Source: Isoetes engelmannii (Eukaryota; Streptophyta; Lycopodiopsida; Isoetales; Isoetaceae). From it: a stretch of DNA of 53,954 bases. The translations under genes were made by a program, and so were the position numbers. This document shows positions 6,412-14,084 of this stretch, one piece after another. A model generated the notes under the pieces. The model had not been told where the DNA came from. It saw nothing but the letters and a program-made list of their open reading frames with translations, and did no database searches. How positions within the stretch are numbered: position 1 is the stretch's first letter; every line of letters begins with the position of its first letter. Where the stretch lies: NCBI GenBank assembly GCA_011763485.2, contig JAANSK020274823.1, forward strand, positions 1 through 53,954. The letters are read 5' to 3'.

Positions 6412-6427
6412 TCCCCTGCTGATCACC

Positions 6428-6457
6428 AAGACCTCTCTTCGGAGAGGTCTTTTTTTG
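6428..6457 (+). terminator. intrinsic terminator (repeated type)
   Basis: AAGACCTCTC-TTCG-GAGAGGTCTT followed by about nine T residues. It isolates the RNA locus downstream from the previous gene. Confidence 0.9.
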
Positions 6458-6475
6458 GACGGGGCACGTCAGGCC

Positions 6476-6504
6476 TTGACAAATCTATTGCGCTTTATAA
6501 CAAT
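6476..6504 (+). promoter_or_regulatory. strong sigma-70-type promoter of the RNA locus
   Basis: TTGACA (6476-6481, consensus -35), a 17-bp spacer and AACAAT (6499-6504). ACTGAACAA at 6511-6519 lies where the shared GGTCAACAA box would be, so this may be a modified member of the shared promoter set. The better -35 and the absence of ATTGGCA suggest constitutive, unregulated expression. Confidence 0.7.
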
Positions 6505-6510
6505 ACACCC

Positions 6511-6768
6511 ACTGAACAACGACGGCGAAGTCCTCGGAGATCAGGCCAGTTTGTTTCACCCTCCGTTGTTGACGCTCGGAGTGACCCCTCCCCAAAAGGG
6601 AGGGGTTATTTAAGCGAAACGGGGACAGGTTTAGATGGGCCTCCGTAGTTGACCGCTCGGGGTGGTCCCTCTCGCAAGGGAGGGACCCTTTCTAAGCGGG
6701 ACGAGGCCTTCCGGCTTCATGTTGCACTCCGCGTTGACCGCGCACGCCCCTCGCAAGAGGGGTTTTTT
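6511..6768 (+). ncRNA. candidate regulatory RNA with three anti-leader hairpins
   Basis: Between 6458 and 6941 no convincing gene exists, yet a strong promoter and an intrinsic terminator frame about 260 nt. The transcript has three tandem modules. Each starts with a small hairpin whose loop carries UUGAC: CTCCG/CGGAG around 6566-6576, CTCCG/CGGGG around 6646-6657, and CGCG/CGCG around 6734-6738. The first two are followed by strong GC hairpins (6584-6606, 6664-6687), and the third by the terminator at 6747-6768. The loops are complementary to the GGTCAACAA box of the window's leaders; the first (CGTTGTTGAC) matches ten bases in three leaders, and its CCTCC flank is complementary to Shine-Dalgarno sites. 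I infer a trans-acting antisense or decoy RNA. Confidence 0.6.
6747..6768 (+). terminator. intrinsic terminator of the RNA locus
   Basis: A perfect CCCCTC-GCAA-GAGGGG hairpin is followed by six T. Confidence 0.85.
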
Positions 6769-6770
6769 AT

Positions 6771-6867
6771 GGGCATCTGGAACTGAGCGTGGATTCGCGT
6801 CAGCGAAGCCTGGTTCCATGAGCCCGAGCAGACGGAATCCCACAGCGAATTCCGGATGCCCTTTTTT
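6771..6867 (+). ncRNA. structured segment with second terminator
   Basis: GGGCATC-T-GGAA (6771-6782) pairs with TTCC-G-GATGCCC (6850-6861), closing a domain that contains smaller hairpins such as TTCGC-GTCA-GCGAA, and six T follow. It may be a read-through extension of the upstream RNA or an independent processed RNA. It lacks tRNA hallmarks. No gene is seen here. Confidence 0.4.
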
Positions 6868-6880
6868 ATGGGTGCTGGAG

Positions 6881-6933
6881 TTGCTTTTCTATTGGCAATA
6901 AGTACAATAGATACAGGTCAACAACAACGGAGT
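6881..6933 (+). promoter_or_regulatory. shared promoter/leader, copy 3
   Basis: TTGCTT (6881-6886), 16-bp spacer with CTATTGGCAATAAG, TACAAT (6903-6908), 7 bp, GGTCAACAA (6916-6924), then ACGGAG. Confidence 0.8.
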
Positions 6934-6941
6934 CCCCTGCC

Positions 6942-7472
6942 ATGACGAATGCCGCTTCCACCCACGGTGTCACCCTCAAGAAGGTCCAGCACGCCGAGTT
7001 CGCCTCGGAAGAAACCAGCTGCTTCCGCGCCGACGTCTACATCGACGGCAAGCACGCAGGATCGGTGTCGAACGAGGGTCACGGCGGCTCGAACATGTAC
7101 ACCCCATGGTCGCTCCAAGAGCGGCTGAACACCATCGCCAGCACCTTGCCGGACTATGTGGACGACAAGATCCTGATCGAAGGCCAGCCGATGGTCCTCA
7201 AGATGGATGCGGACCTGCTGATCGGCGACCTGTTCGATGCGTGGCAGGTCGAGCGCCAGACTCGCAAGCTGGTGTCGCAGATGAAGGACCGGATCTTCAT
7301 GCTCTGCGACGATGGTGCCCTGAAGAACACCAAGAAGCTGCCCCCGGACCGCATGAAGGCCCTGCTCGCCCGCGGTCAGGACGGCCTCCGCAAGATCTGG
7401 CCGGACGCCAAGGAAATCCTCAACCTGATGCCACCGGACCGCGCTGCCGAGACCTTCCGCGCGGCGGTCTGA
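6942..7472 (+). CDS. phage-type hypothetical protein, 176 aa
   Basis: The N-terminal 60 residues have the pattern FRADVYIDGKHAGSVSNEGHGGSNMY, a β-rich domain that I recall from many phage and plasmid proteins of unknown function ('nGk..g.v.N.GhGG'). The rest is helical and charged. It is the first gene of a five-gene operon running to 9218 under shared promoter 3. Soluble; role unknown. Confidence 0.7.
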   Translation: MTNAASTHGVTLKKVQHAEFASEETSCFRADVYIDGKHAGSVSNEGHGGSNMYTPWSLQERLNTIASTLPDYVDDKILIEGQPMVLKMDADLLIGDLFDAWQVERQTRKLVSQMKDRIFMLCDDGALKNTKKLPPDRMKALLARGQDGLRKIWPDAKEILNLMPPDRAAETFRAAV

Positions 7473-7474
7473 AG

Positions 7475-7729
7475 GTGCCTCCTTCACTGAATCAGGCAGC
7501 CCGGCGAGAACCGCCGGGTCTGCTGCTGCCCAATCGGCGCGTGGCGCAGGATGATGAGGTCTCGGCCAATCTGGTGGCCAAGATCCTCGGTGAGCACAGT
7601 GCCGCCGCCCACGCACTGGCCGAACTGGCGCGTCGCCGGACATCCGGTGAGGACGCATTCATCACCGAAGCCCGTGGCACCTGGTGGGTGGGTTGCTGGC
7701 CGAAGGAGGAGAACACCGATGGGACGTGA
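7475..7729 (+). CDS. hypothetical protein, 84 aa
   Basis: The frame is open between the preceding stop and 7729. The GTG at 7475 is the only reasonable start, two bases after the upstream stop, without a clear Shine-Dalgarno. The product has a basic, proline-rich N-terminus, then a helix (ANLVAKILGEHSAAAHALAEL) and a tryptophan-rich end. It overlaps the next gene by 11 bases. Moderate confidence because the start is weak. Confidence 0.5.
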   Translation: MPPSLNQAARREPPGLLLPNRRVAQDDEVSANLVAKILGEHSAAAHALAELARRRTSGEDAFITEARGTWWVGCWPKEENTDGT

Positions 7730-8606
7730 ACTGCGCCGAGTGCCGCTCGACTTCAGCTGGGAGTTGAGCAAGGTGTGGGAAGGATTCCTGAACCCGCACC
7801 ACGCGACGATCGACTGCGCGGCCTGTCAGGGGTCCGGGTCGTCTCCAGAAGCACTGCGTCTGAAGGCGCTCTGGTACGGCAATCTTCCGTTCGACCCACG
7901 TTCCAAGGGCAGCGAGCCGTTCACAGCCGATCACCCGAAGGTGATCGCCTTCGCCCGGCGCAACCTGGCGGCGGCTCCCCAGTTCTACGGGACCGATACC
8001 GGGGCGGAGGCACGCGAAGCCCGCCGGCTGGCCGACCTGTTCAACGAATCCTGGAGCCATCACCTCGACCAGGATGATGTCGATGCTCTGGTGGCCGAGG
8101 GGCGGTTGACCAGCTTCACCCACCATTTCGTCGAGGGTGAAGGCTGGCTGAAGAACGCGGAGCGGCAACCCCCGACACCGAGGGAGGTCAACGAGTGGTC
8201 GATCTCAGGTGGGCTCGGTCACGACGCGATCAATGCCTGGGTCGTGATCGCCGCCAGCTGCAAGCGTCGCCAGATCGCAGCGGAATGCGCGAACTGCGGC
8301 GGCCAGGGGTTCACCTGGACATCCGAAGAGGCCCGTCTGAAGCAGGAGGCTTGGACGCCCACGCCGCCGCCGGAGGGCGAGGGGTACCAGATCTGGGAAA
8401 CCGTCAGCGAGGGATCGCCCATCTCCCCGGTATTCGCCGCACCGGAGAGCCTCGCGCGCTGGATGTCCGAATCGCGGTGGGGTGCCGACGTGGGCACCTC
8501 CTATGAGGCCTGGCTGCGCTTCATCCACGGCCCCGGCTGGGCGCCGACTCTGGTGCTGCGCGAAGAGAAGCTCATGACCGGAGTGGAAGCGATCGATGGC
8601 CACTAG
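7719..8606 (+). CDS. DnaJ-type zinc-finger phage-like protein, 295 aa
   Basis: The protein opens with RRVPLDFSWELSKVWEGFLNP, a start I associate with phage and plasmid hypothetical proteins. It then has CAACQGSG (about residue 35) and CANCGGQGF (about 190), the CxxCxGxG repeats of DnaJ-like zinc binding, split by a long helical insert. The family appears to be a host-range or structural accessory of unknown function. AAGGAGG-type spacing is present before the ATG at 7719; the longer frame upstream is a shadow. Confidence 0.7.
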   Translation: MGRELRRVPLDFSWELSKVWEGFLNPHHATIDCAACQGSGSSPEALRLKALWYGNLPFDPRSKGSEPFTADHPKVIAFARRNLAAAPQFYGTDTGAEAREARRLADLFNESWSHHLDQDDVDALVAEGRLTSFTHHFVEGEGWLKNAERQPPTPREVNEWSISGGLGHDAINAWVVIAASCKRRQIAAECANCGGQGFTWTSEEARLKQEAWTPTPPPEGEGYQIWETVSEGSPISPVFAAPESLARWMSESRWGADVGTSYEAWLRFIHGPGWAPTLVLREEKLMTGVEAIDGH

Positions 8607-8907
8607 CCCCTGGGGCGGGCCGGTGCCCGCCCGTCTGCAGCCGTACTACCAGCTGGTCGGCCGTCACCTCGACACCGCCATTCCGTCGTCACAGGCCACC
8701 GATGCCTTCCGGCTCGACGAGAAGTGGGAGATTCCCTCGATGTACGTGCCCATGATGGAGGACCTGCTGTCCGCGGTGAGGGCACGGAATCCGGCGGTCA
8801 CGGTGGAACAACTCCGGCGGGCTGACACCCTGTCTTCGGGGCACGTGGACTACCAGCGGAAGCTGTCCCTGTACTGCGCCGAGCTGGCAGAGGGCGTGCC
8901 GGCGTGA
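8596..8907 (+). CDS. hypothetical protein, 103 aa
   Basis: No family is recognised. It overlaps the upstream gene by 11 bases and the downstream gene by 4 (GTGA), so it is co-translated in the 6942-9218 operon. The sequence is mixed α with no membrane segment or signal peptide. The C-terminal part (DYQRKLSLYCAELAEG) is helical. Confidence 0.65.
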   Translation: MATSPWGGPVPARLQPYYQLVGRHLDTAIPSSQATDAFRLDEKWEIPSMYVPMMEDLLSAVRARNPAVTVEQLRRADTLSSGHVDYQRKLSLYCAELAEGVPA

Positions 8908-9218
8908 AGTACAACCTGACAACGCCCTGCGACGAATGCCCATTCCTCAAGGGCAGCGGGTTCACGTTCGATCGGCTCCACGAGCATGCCAGCGGCGAGT
9001 TCGCCTGCCACAAGGCCTGCAAGATCGACGATGAAACCGGCGACTACGTGCCGCGCGGAGACAAGACCCCCCACTGTGCGGGCGCTCTGATCTTCCTCGA
9101 GTTGCAGGACGCGCCGCACCAGATGATGCGGATCTGCGAGCGCCTGGGGATGTACGACCGGAGCAAGCTGGACATGACCGCGCCGGTGGGGTGCTGCGAA
9201 GAGGACTACGACGGCTGA
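8904..9218 (+). CDS. DUF6283-like cysteine-rich protein, 104 aa
   Basis: The start is a GTG overlapping the previous stop. The protein begins with TTPCDECPFLKGSG, the PCxxCP(F/W) opening of DUF6283-type proteins of actinophages and plasmids, and has further cysteines and histidines (FACHKAC, HCAGA, GCCEEDYDG), so metal binding is likely. It closes the operon. Between 9219 and 9310 I see no gene or clear terminator. Confidence 0.7.
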   Translation: MKYNLTTPCDECPFLKGSGFTFDRLHEHASGEFACHKACKIDDETGDYVPRGDKTPHCAGALIFLELQDAPHQMMRICERLGMYDRSKLDMTAPVGCCEEDYDG

Positions 9219-9310
9219 AGCCGTTCTGGCTTCTCCTCCGATCCTTCTGAATTTCGGGTCGATTCTGCCCGGATATCGCCTCGCTCCAGCCGCAAAGCTG
9301 GCGCTCTCAG

Positions 9311-9352
9311 TTGGCCTTTAGTACAATAACGGCTCGGTCAACAAGTCGAGGT
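9311..9352 (+). promoter_or_regulatory. shared promoter/leader, copy 4 (weak -35)
   Basis: TTGGCCTTTAG leads into TACAAT (9322-9327), 8 bp, GGTCAACAA (9336-9344), then GAGG. The -35 position holds only TGGCGC, so this copy probably depends on an activator or is weaker. Confidence 0.7.
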
Positions 9353-9357
9353 AGCCC

Positions 9358-11220
9358 ATGAATCTTACCGCTGTCCAGTCCCTGTCCCTCCCCGAGCTGG
9401 TCGCTGAATGCCAGCGCCTGAATGCCCTGTACCGCGCCGGCACCCCGGAGGTGGAGGATGACGTCTACGACAGCGTGTTCCTCGCCCGGCTCCGTCAGCT
9501 CGATCCCGAAAACCCGCTGCTCGATCAGGTCGAGCCGGAGGCGGCTGGTTCGCTGGGTGCGCCGGTGCGTCACTCCGCGCCGATGCTCAGCACGGATAAG
9601 GCGTACACCACGGACGAGGTGAAGAGCTGGGTCGCCCGCGTGCTGGAGACGGCCACGGTTCTGGGCGTCGGCCGGGTGCTGGTCCGCATCACCCCCAAGC
9701 TCGACGGCCTGGCCGCGTTCTGGAACGGCAAGGTGCTGGCCACCCGCGGCGACGGCACCTTCGGCCAGGACATCACCCGCAACATTGCCCGAGGGCTGGT
9801 GATCGACAAGACCCTGGAAGGCCCGGGCGAGATCGTCGTCGAGCAGGCGTACTTCGACGCGGAGCTGCGCGAGCAGTACGCGATGAAGGCGCCCCGCAAC
9901 TTCATGGTCGGCCTGATCGGTGCGGACACCCTTCAGGAGCACCACACGGCGGCGCTGGCGGCCGGAAAGTGCCGGCTGGTGTCCTACCAGGCGGTCGAAT
10001 CCCACGAGATCGAGATCGAGCAGCTGGAAGATCGCTGGAACTCGATCATGGATCAGCTCCGCCAGGGGTCCCCGTACCTGACCGATGGTGCTGTGGTCGA
10101 GGTCATCGACGAAGCGATCCGCGATGCGATGGGCGCCACCAGTCACCACCACCGCTGGATGCTGGCGCTCAAGACCCAGGGCGAGGTCGCGCAGACGACC
10201 GTCGAATCGGTGACGCTCCAGACTGGCCGCACCGGCCGCATCACCCCGGTGATGGAGGTGGCTCCGGTCGATCTGTCGGGTGCGACCATCCGCCGCTGCA
10301 CTGCCCACACGGCCCGTCACATCGAGCGTCTGGGTCTCGGTGCTGGCGCGAAGATCACCCTGATCCGGTCCGGCGAGGTGATCCCGAAGCTGGTGTCCGT
10401 CGAGTCGCCCTCGACCGCTCCCGTGGACCTGTCCCAGTGCCCCAGCTGTGGCCACGCCACCGAGTGGGACAACGACTACCTCGTCTGCCCGAACGTCACC
10501 GCCTGCCCGGCCCAGGCCGTGGCCCGCCTGGAGCATTTCTTCCTGCGCATGGGGATCAACGGGTTCGGCCCGAAGATCTGTGAAACCCTGGTGGCGGCCG
10601 GCCACACCGATCCGGTGGCGATCTGTGCGATGGGGCTGCCGGAACTGGCCGCCGCCGGCATCTCGATGGGGGTGGCCGCGAACCTGATGGCGGCCGGCGT
10701 GACCCGGAAGGTCCAGATCATCAAGGACAACGACGTGATGGCGGCATTCGGCATCCGTCACCTGGGCCGCGGCGACAGCCGAAAGCTCCTCGAGGTCCAC
10801 ACCTGGCAGACCGTCGGCTCGCTGAGCGAGGACCAGATCCAGGCGATCTCGGGGTTCGGCGAAGTCACCGCGCGCCTCATCCAGCCGTACCTGGGCTTTG
10901 TCCAGGGCCAGATGGCCAAGCTCGTCGAGCAGGGCTTCAAGATCGAAGCGACGGTGCGTGCCGCCGACGTGAAGGACAACCCGATCAAGGGCAAGAAGGT
11001 GGTGTTCACCGGCACCATGCCGCTCGCCCGCGACCACATGGAGCAGATGGCCCGCGAGATGGGGGCTACCGTCCAGTCTGGCGTTTCCAAGACCACCGAT
11101 CTGCTGATCTTCGGCGACAAGGCCGGCTCCAAGCTGGAGAAGGCGTCGCAGCTCGGCGTGAAGGTCATGCCGGTGGCCGACTACATGGACCTGCTCGACC
11201 CGGAGACCGCGCCCCAGTGA
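9358..11220 (+). CDS. ligA: NAD-dependent DNA ligase, 620 aa
   Basis: It seals nicks in duplex DNA using NAD+. The domains appear in LigA order. Residues 1-65 are a shortened domain Ia (ECQRLNALYRAG ... EVEDDVYDSVF). The adenylation domain holds the nucleotidyl-lysine motif KLDG at K114 and GEIVVE further on. An OB-like region is followed by a four-cysteine zinc finger (CPSC at 361-364, then two cysteines near 378 and 383), a helix-hairpin-helix region and a BRCT domain (about 541-620, KGKKVVFTGTMP...). At 620 residues it is about 50 shorter than typical cellular LigA but appears complete. It heads an operon with two small genes (to 12289) and is probably the element's own copy for replication or repair. 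Confidence 0.93.
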   Translation: MNLTAVQSLSLPELVAECQRLNALYRAGTPEVEDDVYDSVFLARLRQLDPENPLLDQVEPEAAGSLGAPVRHSAPMLSTDKAYTTDEVKSWVARVLETATVLGVGRVLVRITPKLDGLAAFWNGKVLATRGDGTFGQDITRNIARGLVIDKTLEGPGEIVVEQAYFDAELREQYAMKAPRNFMVGLIGADTLQEHHTAALAAGKCRLVSYQAVESHEIEIEQLEDRWNSIMDQLRQGSPYLTDGAVVEVIDEAIRDAMGATSHHHRWMLALKTQGEVAQTTVESVTLQTGRTGRITPVMEVAPVDLSGATIRRCTAHTARHIERLGLGAGAKITLIRSGEVIPKLVSVESPSTAPVDLSQCPSCGHATEWDNDYLVCPNVTACPAQAVARLEHFFLRMGINGFGPKICETLVAAGHTDPVAICAMGLPELAAAGISMGVAANLMAAGVTRKVQIIKDNDVMAAFGIRHLGRGDSRKLLEVHTWQTVGSLSEDQIQAISGFGEVTARLIQPYLGFVQGQMAKLVEQGFKIEATVRAADVKDNPIKGKKVVFTGTMPLARDHMEQMAREMGATVQSGVSKTTDLLIFGDKAGSKLEKASQLGVKVMPVADYMDLLDPETAPQ

Positions 11221-11450
11221 ACACGATCAAGGAAGGCGACTCGGCCAGCACGATGGCCCGCGACTTGGGCGTTGTCTGGAGCGCCGAGCAGAACCAGGTG
11301 CTGGTCTACCACCTGATCCAGGCGGAAGGGCGCTTGAAGATCGAGGTACACCCCCTCGGTGATCACAACCGCGTGCCGGCGACGGACGAGGTGAAGGCGC
11401 TGGTCCAGGCCGATCTGAAGAAGCGCGGGCTGCTGCCGGAGTCGCCATGA
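11217..11450 (+). CDS. hypothetical protein, 77 aa
   Basis: It starts with a GTG overlapping the ligase stop (GTGA), so translation is coupled to the ligase. The protein has a β-hairpin-like middle (NQVLVYHLIQAEGRLKIEVHPLG) and a charged C-terminal helix. No family is recognised. Its conserved position suggests an accessory of the ligase, but nothing in the sequence shows this. Confidence 0.65.
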   Translation: MNTIKEGDSASTMARDLGVVWSAEQNQVLVYHLIQAEGRLKIEVHPLGDHNRVPATDEVKALVQADLKKRGLLPESP

Positions 11451-12289
11451 GCATCAAGCTCTACAACGGCATCAAGTTCGAGGAGACCGACTTCCGCAGG
11501 TTGCATCGGCAGCTGATCGCCGGGGGAGTTGGTCTGCGGCAGGTGGTCGCCGAGAAGATCCGCTACGAGATCCTGATGGACGCCACCCGCCGCTTCGACA
11601 GGGCGTTGCTGGCCGACGCCCCGATGAAGGATGTGCTGTACGAAGCAACCGCCGCGTTCCGGGATGAGGCGGAGAAGTGCAACCGGAGCAGCGGCAGGTC
11701 GTCATTCGACTACAGCTTCAAGGTCACGGTGGTGCCGCACGGGGATGCGATCTACGGCCTGCACCACGGCCGCGGCGATCTGCTGTCCGAGCTGGAGGTG
11801 CGGGTCCCGTTCCAGGATTACCACTACCAGAACCAGACCGATCCGCCGGATGACGTGACCGAGGCCGACTGGGAGCAGCGCGCCTGCGTGTGGGGCGAGG
11901 TGTTCAAGGACTCGCCGTCGTGGGTGGCCTGCGAAGTCGGCCCTGAGTACGCCCTGGTGCCGGAGACGCCGGAGTACGACTACGGCTCCGCGGAGGATTT
12001 CGAAAGGTCCATGCCCATGGTCAATGGCCGTCGGTTCCCGGCGATCGCCAGGCAGCGTCTGTTCGACCGGGCGGTCATCGGGGAGCTTCCCGAATCCGGG
12101 ATCAGGCCTGACGCCATGCGAACGGCTGCCAGCGAGATGATGCGGATCAACAAGGAGTTCCGCGACTGGCTGGCGACGAGCGCTGGTGAGGCCGCCTACA
12201 ACCGTGAGCTGGCAGCACTGGCCGCCCGACTGCCGGAGCGGATCGACTACGCCATGCTGAAGGCCGCCAGGGCCAACCCGCCGGGATAG
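11447..12289 (+). CDS. phage-type hypothetical protein, 280 aa
   Basis: It overlaps the upstream gene by ATGA. The N-terminus (SIKLYNGIKFEETDFRRLH) resembles proteins I recall from phages and large plasmids beginning 'kly.g.rf'. The middle contains aspartate- and tyrosine-rich loops (FQDYHYQNQTDPPDD, EYDYGSAEDFERS), and the C-terminus is helical. It is soluble and of unknown function. Confidence 0.65.
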   Translation: MSIKLYNGIKFEETDFRRLHRQLIAGGVGLRQVVAEKIRYEILMDATRRFDRALLADAPMKDVLYEATAAFRDEAEKCNRSSGRSSFDYSFKVTVVPHGDAIYGLHHGRGDLLSELEVRVPFQDYHYQNQTDPPDDVTEADWEQRACVWGEVFKDSPSWVACEVGPEYALVPETPEYDYGSAEDFERSMPMVNGRRFPAIARQRLFDRAVIGELPESGIRPDAMRTAASEMMRINKEFRDWLATSAGEAAYNRELAALAARLPERIDYAMLKAARANPPG

Positions 12290-12307
12290 GGTTACGATTC
12301 AGCGGTA

Positions 12308-12733
12308 ATGAGAAACCCTTGCTATGGCCTGAGCGCGAATGCGTTCTACGATCGCGTGACAGCGGAGCTTGCAGCCCGGAACACGCCAGTATTTCCCTGC
12401 CCCTCAGACGATGTGGTGGTGCTGTTGCACTACTCGATGGGGCCTCAGCCGCCCGAATTCACGCGGCATTCGCAGCAGAGCTTCTGGACGTCCGGGTTCA
12501 CCCGATCGAAGGAAACCCTCCGCAACCTGATCAACTGGAACCCCGAAGCCAAGACCTGGCTGACCGCATTGCGCTTCGACGCGAACCAGGTGGCGCAGAA
12601 CAGCAGCCGGTTCGAGATCGTTCGCAACGGCAAGCACCTGTCCGCCTCCGAAGTGGTGATCGCTGGCGAGATCGGGCCTGAGTACCTGTGTCACATCCCA
12701 TTTGATCCGACGGTCGAGCTGATCGAACCCTAG
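12308..12733 (+). CDS. hypothetical protein, 141 aa
   Basis: No family is recognised. It follows the previous gene after 18 bases with a poor Shine-Dalgarno (GCGGTA). The sequence has aromatic, β-rich stretches (DDVVVLLHYSMG, SFWTSGFTRSKETL, EVVIAGEIGPEYLCHIP). The last segment resembles EVGPEYALVP in the preceding gene's product, which may indicate a shared small module. Confidence 0.6.
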   Translation: MRNPCYGLSANAFYDRVTAELAARNTPVFPCPSDDVVVLLHYSMGPQPPEFTRHSQQSFWTSGFTRSKETLRNLINWNPEAKTWLTALRFDANQVAQNSSRFEIVRNGKHLSASEVVIAGEIGPEYLCHIPFDPTVELIEP

Positions 12734-12740
12734 CGGCGGG

Positions 12741-12790
12741 TGGCTTTCTTGATTGGCTAAAGGTACAATAAAGACCGGTCAACAAGAGTC
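12741..12790 (+). promoter_or_regulatory. shared promoter/leader, copy 5
   Basis: TGGCTT (12741-12746), 17-bp spacer with GATTGGCTAAAGG, TACAAT (12764-12769), 7 bp, GGTCAACAA (12777-12785). It lacks a good Shine-Dalgarno, and a second GTCAAC follows just before the start. Confidence 0.8.
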
Positions 12791-12797
12791 AACGCCC

Positions 12798-14084
12798 ATG
12801 AACCAGCCGTCTCGAGAACCCGCCGCCACCCTCAGCCGATTCGTCGTCGGTGGCGCTGTGCGCGATCGGCTGCTCGGCCTGCCGGTCCGGGACCGCGACT
12901 GGGTGGTGGTCGGTGCGACGCCGGAAACCATGACCACGTTCGGCTTTGTACCGGTGGGCAAGGACTTCCCGGTGTTCCTGCACCCCGACACCCATGAGGA
13001 ACACGCGCTGGCCCGCGCCGAGCGCAAGAGCGGCCGTGGCTACCACGGGTTCACCTTCCACACGGGCAGCGACGTGACCCTCGAGGCAGACCTGTTCCGC
13101 CGCGATCTGACCGTCAATGCGATCGCTGAAGCTGGCGATGGGTCGCTGGTCGATCCCTACGGCGGCGTGGCGGATCTGGAAGCCCGGGTGCTGCGCCACG
13201 TCTCACCGGCGTTCGCGGAAGATCCGGTACGCGTGCTGCGGGTGGCCCGTTTTGCCGCCCGATTCGCCCCGCTGGGTTTCACGGTGCATCCGGAGACGAT
13301 GGCGCTGATGCGGGAGATTGTCGCCGCCGGCGAGGTCGATGCCCTGACGCCGGAACGGGTCTGGAAAGAGACCGAGAAGGCGCTGATGTGCGACAAGCCG
13401 AGCGTCTACTTCCAGGTGCTGCACGACTGCGGCGCGCTGGCGCGGGTCATGCCGGAAGTCGACGCGCTGTCGGGCGTTCCCCAGCGGCCGGAGCATCACC
13501 CGGAAGTCGACACCCTGGTCCACACCCTGATGGTGGTCGATCAGGCGGCCCGACTGGGCGCCAACCGGGACGGCCGCGTGGCCGCGCTGCTGCACGACCT
13601 GGGCAAGGCGGTGACGCCGCGGCACCAGTGGCCCCGGCACATCAATCACGAGGGCCTGGGCGTCCCCCTGGTCGAGGCGTTCTGTACCCGTCTGCGTCTC
13701 CCCTCATCCTGTCTGGATCTGGCGGTGGCGGTGGCGGCGGAGCATCTGAACGTCCACCGGGCGGAAGAGCTGCGACCGGCCCGGCTGCTGGAGCTGATGG
13801 AGCGCTTCGGCGTGTTTCGCGCCCCGGAGCGCTTCGAGCAGGCGCTGCTGGCCTGTGAAGCGGACGCCCGCGGGCGGCTGGGCCTGGAGGATCGCAACTA
13901 TCCGCAATCCGGCTACGTCCGGGCGGCGGCGGCCGCGGCCCGAGAGGTACTGGCGTCGGTGGTGGTCGCCAATGGCTTCCAGGGCGCGGCGGTGGGTGCC
14001 GAGCTGCGGGAACGGCGCGTGCGCCGGCTGAGCTACTTCAAGGCCGAGCGGAAGAAGGAGATCGCCGCCGCCTCGATGTGCTGA
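12798..14084 (+). CDS. cca: CCA tRNA nucleotidyltransferase with HD domain, 428 aa
   Basis: It adds or repairs the 3'-CCA of tRNA. The start at 12798 follows the leader directly and gives the family N-terminus. Visible motifs are VGGAVRD (about 17-23), the catalytic D-x-D in VRDRDWVVVG, RRDLTVNA, EDPVRVLRVARFAAR and, in the HD phosphohydrolase domain, HHPEVDTLVHTLMVV and LLHDLGK (about 265). Length and sequence match the enterobacterial-type enzyme (about 410 residues). It is transcribed alone from shared promoter 5. A cca gene in an accessory region is unusual; it may protect tRNAs during an invasion or stress state. Confidence 0.93.
   Translation: MNQPSREPAATLSRFVVGGAVRDRLLGLPVRDRDWVVVGATPETMTTFGFVPVGKDFPVFLHPDTHEEHALARAERKSGRGYHGFTFHTGSDVTLEADLFRRDLTVNAIAEAGDGSLVDPYGGVADLEARVLRHVSPAFAEDPVRVLRVARFAARFAPLGFTVHPETMALMREIVAAGEVDALTPERVWKETEKALMCDKPSVYFQVLHDCGALARVMPEVDALSGVPQRPEHHPEVDTLVHTLMVVDQAARLGANRDGRVAALLHDLGKAVTPRHQWPRHINHEGLGVPLVEAFCTRLRLPSSCLDLAVAVAAEHLNVHRAEELRPARLLELMERFGVFRAPERFEQALLACEADARGRLGLEDRNYPQSGYVRAAAAAAREVLASVVVANGFQGAAVGAELRERRVRRLSYFKAERKKEIAAASMC

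Noticed and set aside
6631-6843. Minus-strand frame in the RNA locus, including a short ORF behind GGTCAACGCGGAG
   Set aside because: No TACAAT or GATACC element precedes it on that strand, the frame runs through two hairpins, and the peptide has no protein-like pattern. The similarity to a leader arises because the locus carries the complement of the leader.
6771-6867. Possible tRNA or tRNA-like cloverleaf
   Set aside because: There is a long closing stem and internal hairpins, but no recognisable TΨC loop, anticodon arm or CCA end, and six T follow as in a terminator.
9307-11037. Long 576-residue minus-strand reading frame opposite the ligase gene
   Set aside because: It is antisense to a ligase with complete motifs, has low-complexity R/H/G-rich composition and no ribosome site; long antisense frames are expected at this GC content. 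The same applies to 36934-38340 and 40471-41907.
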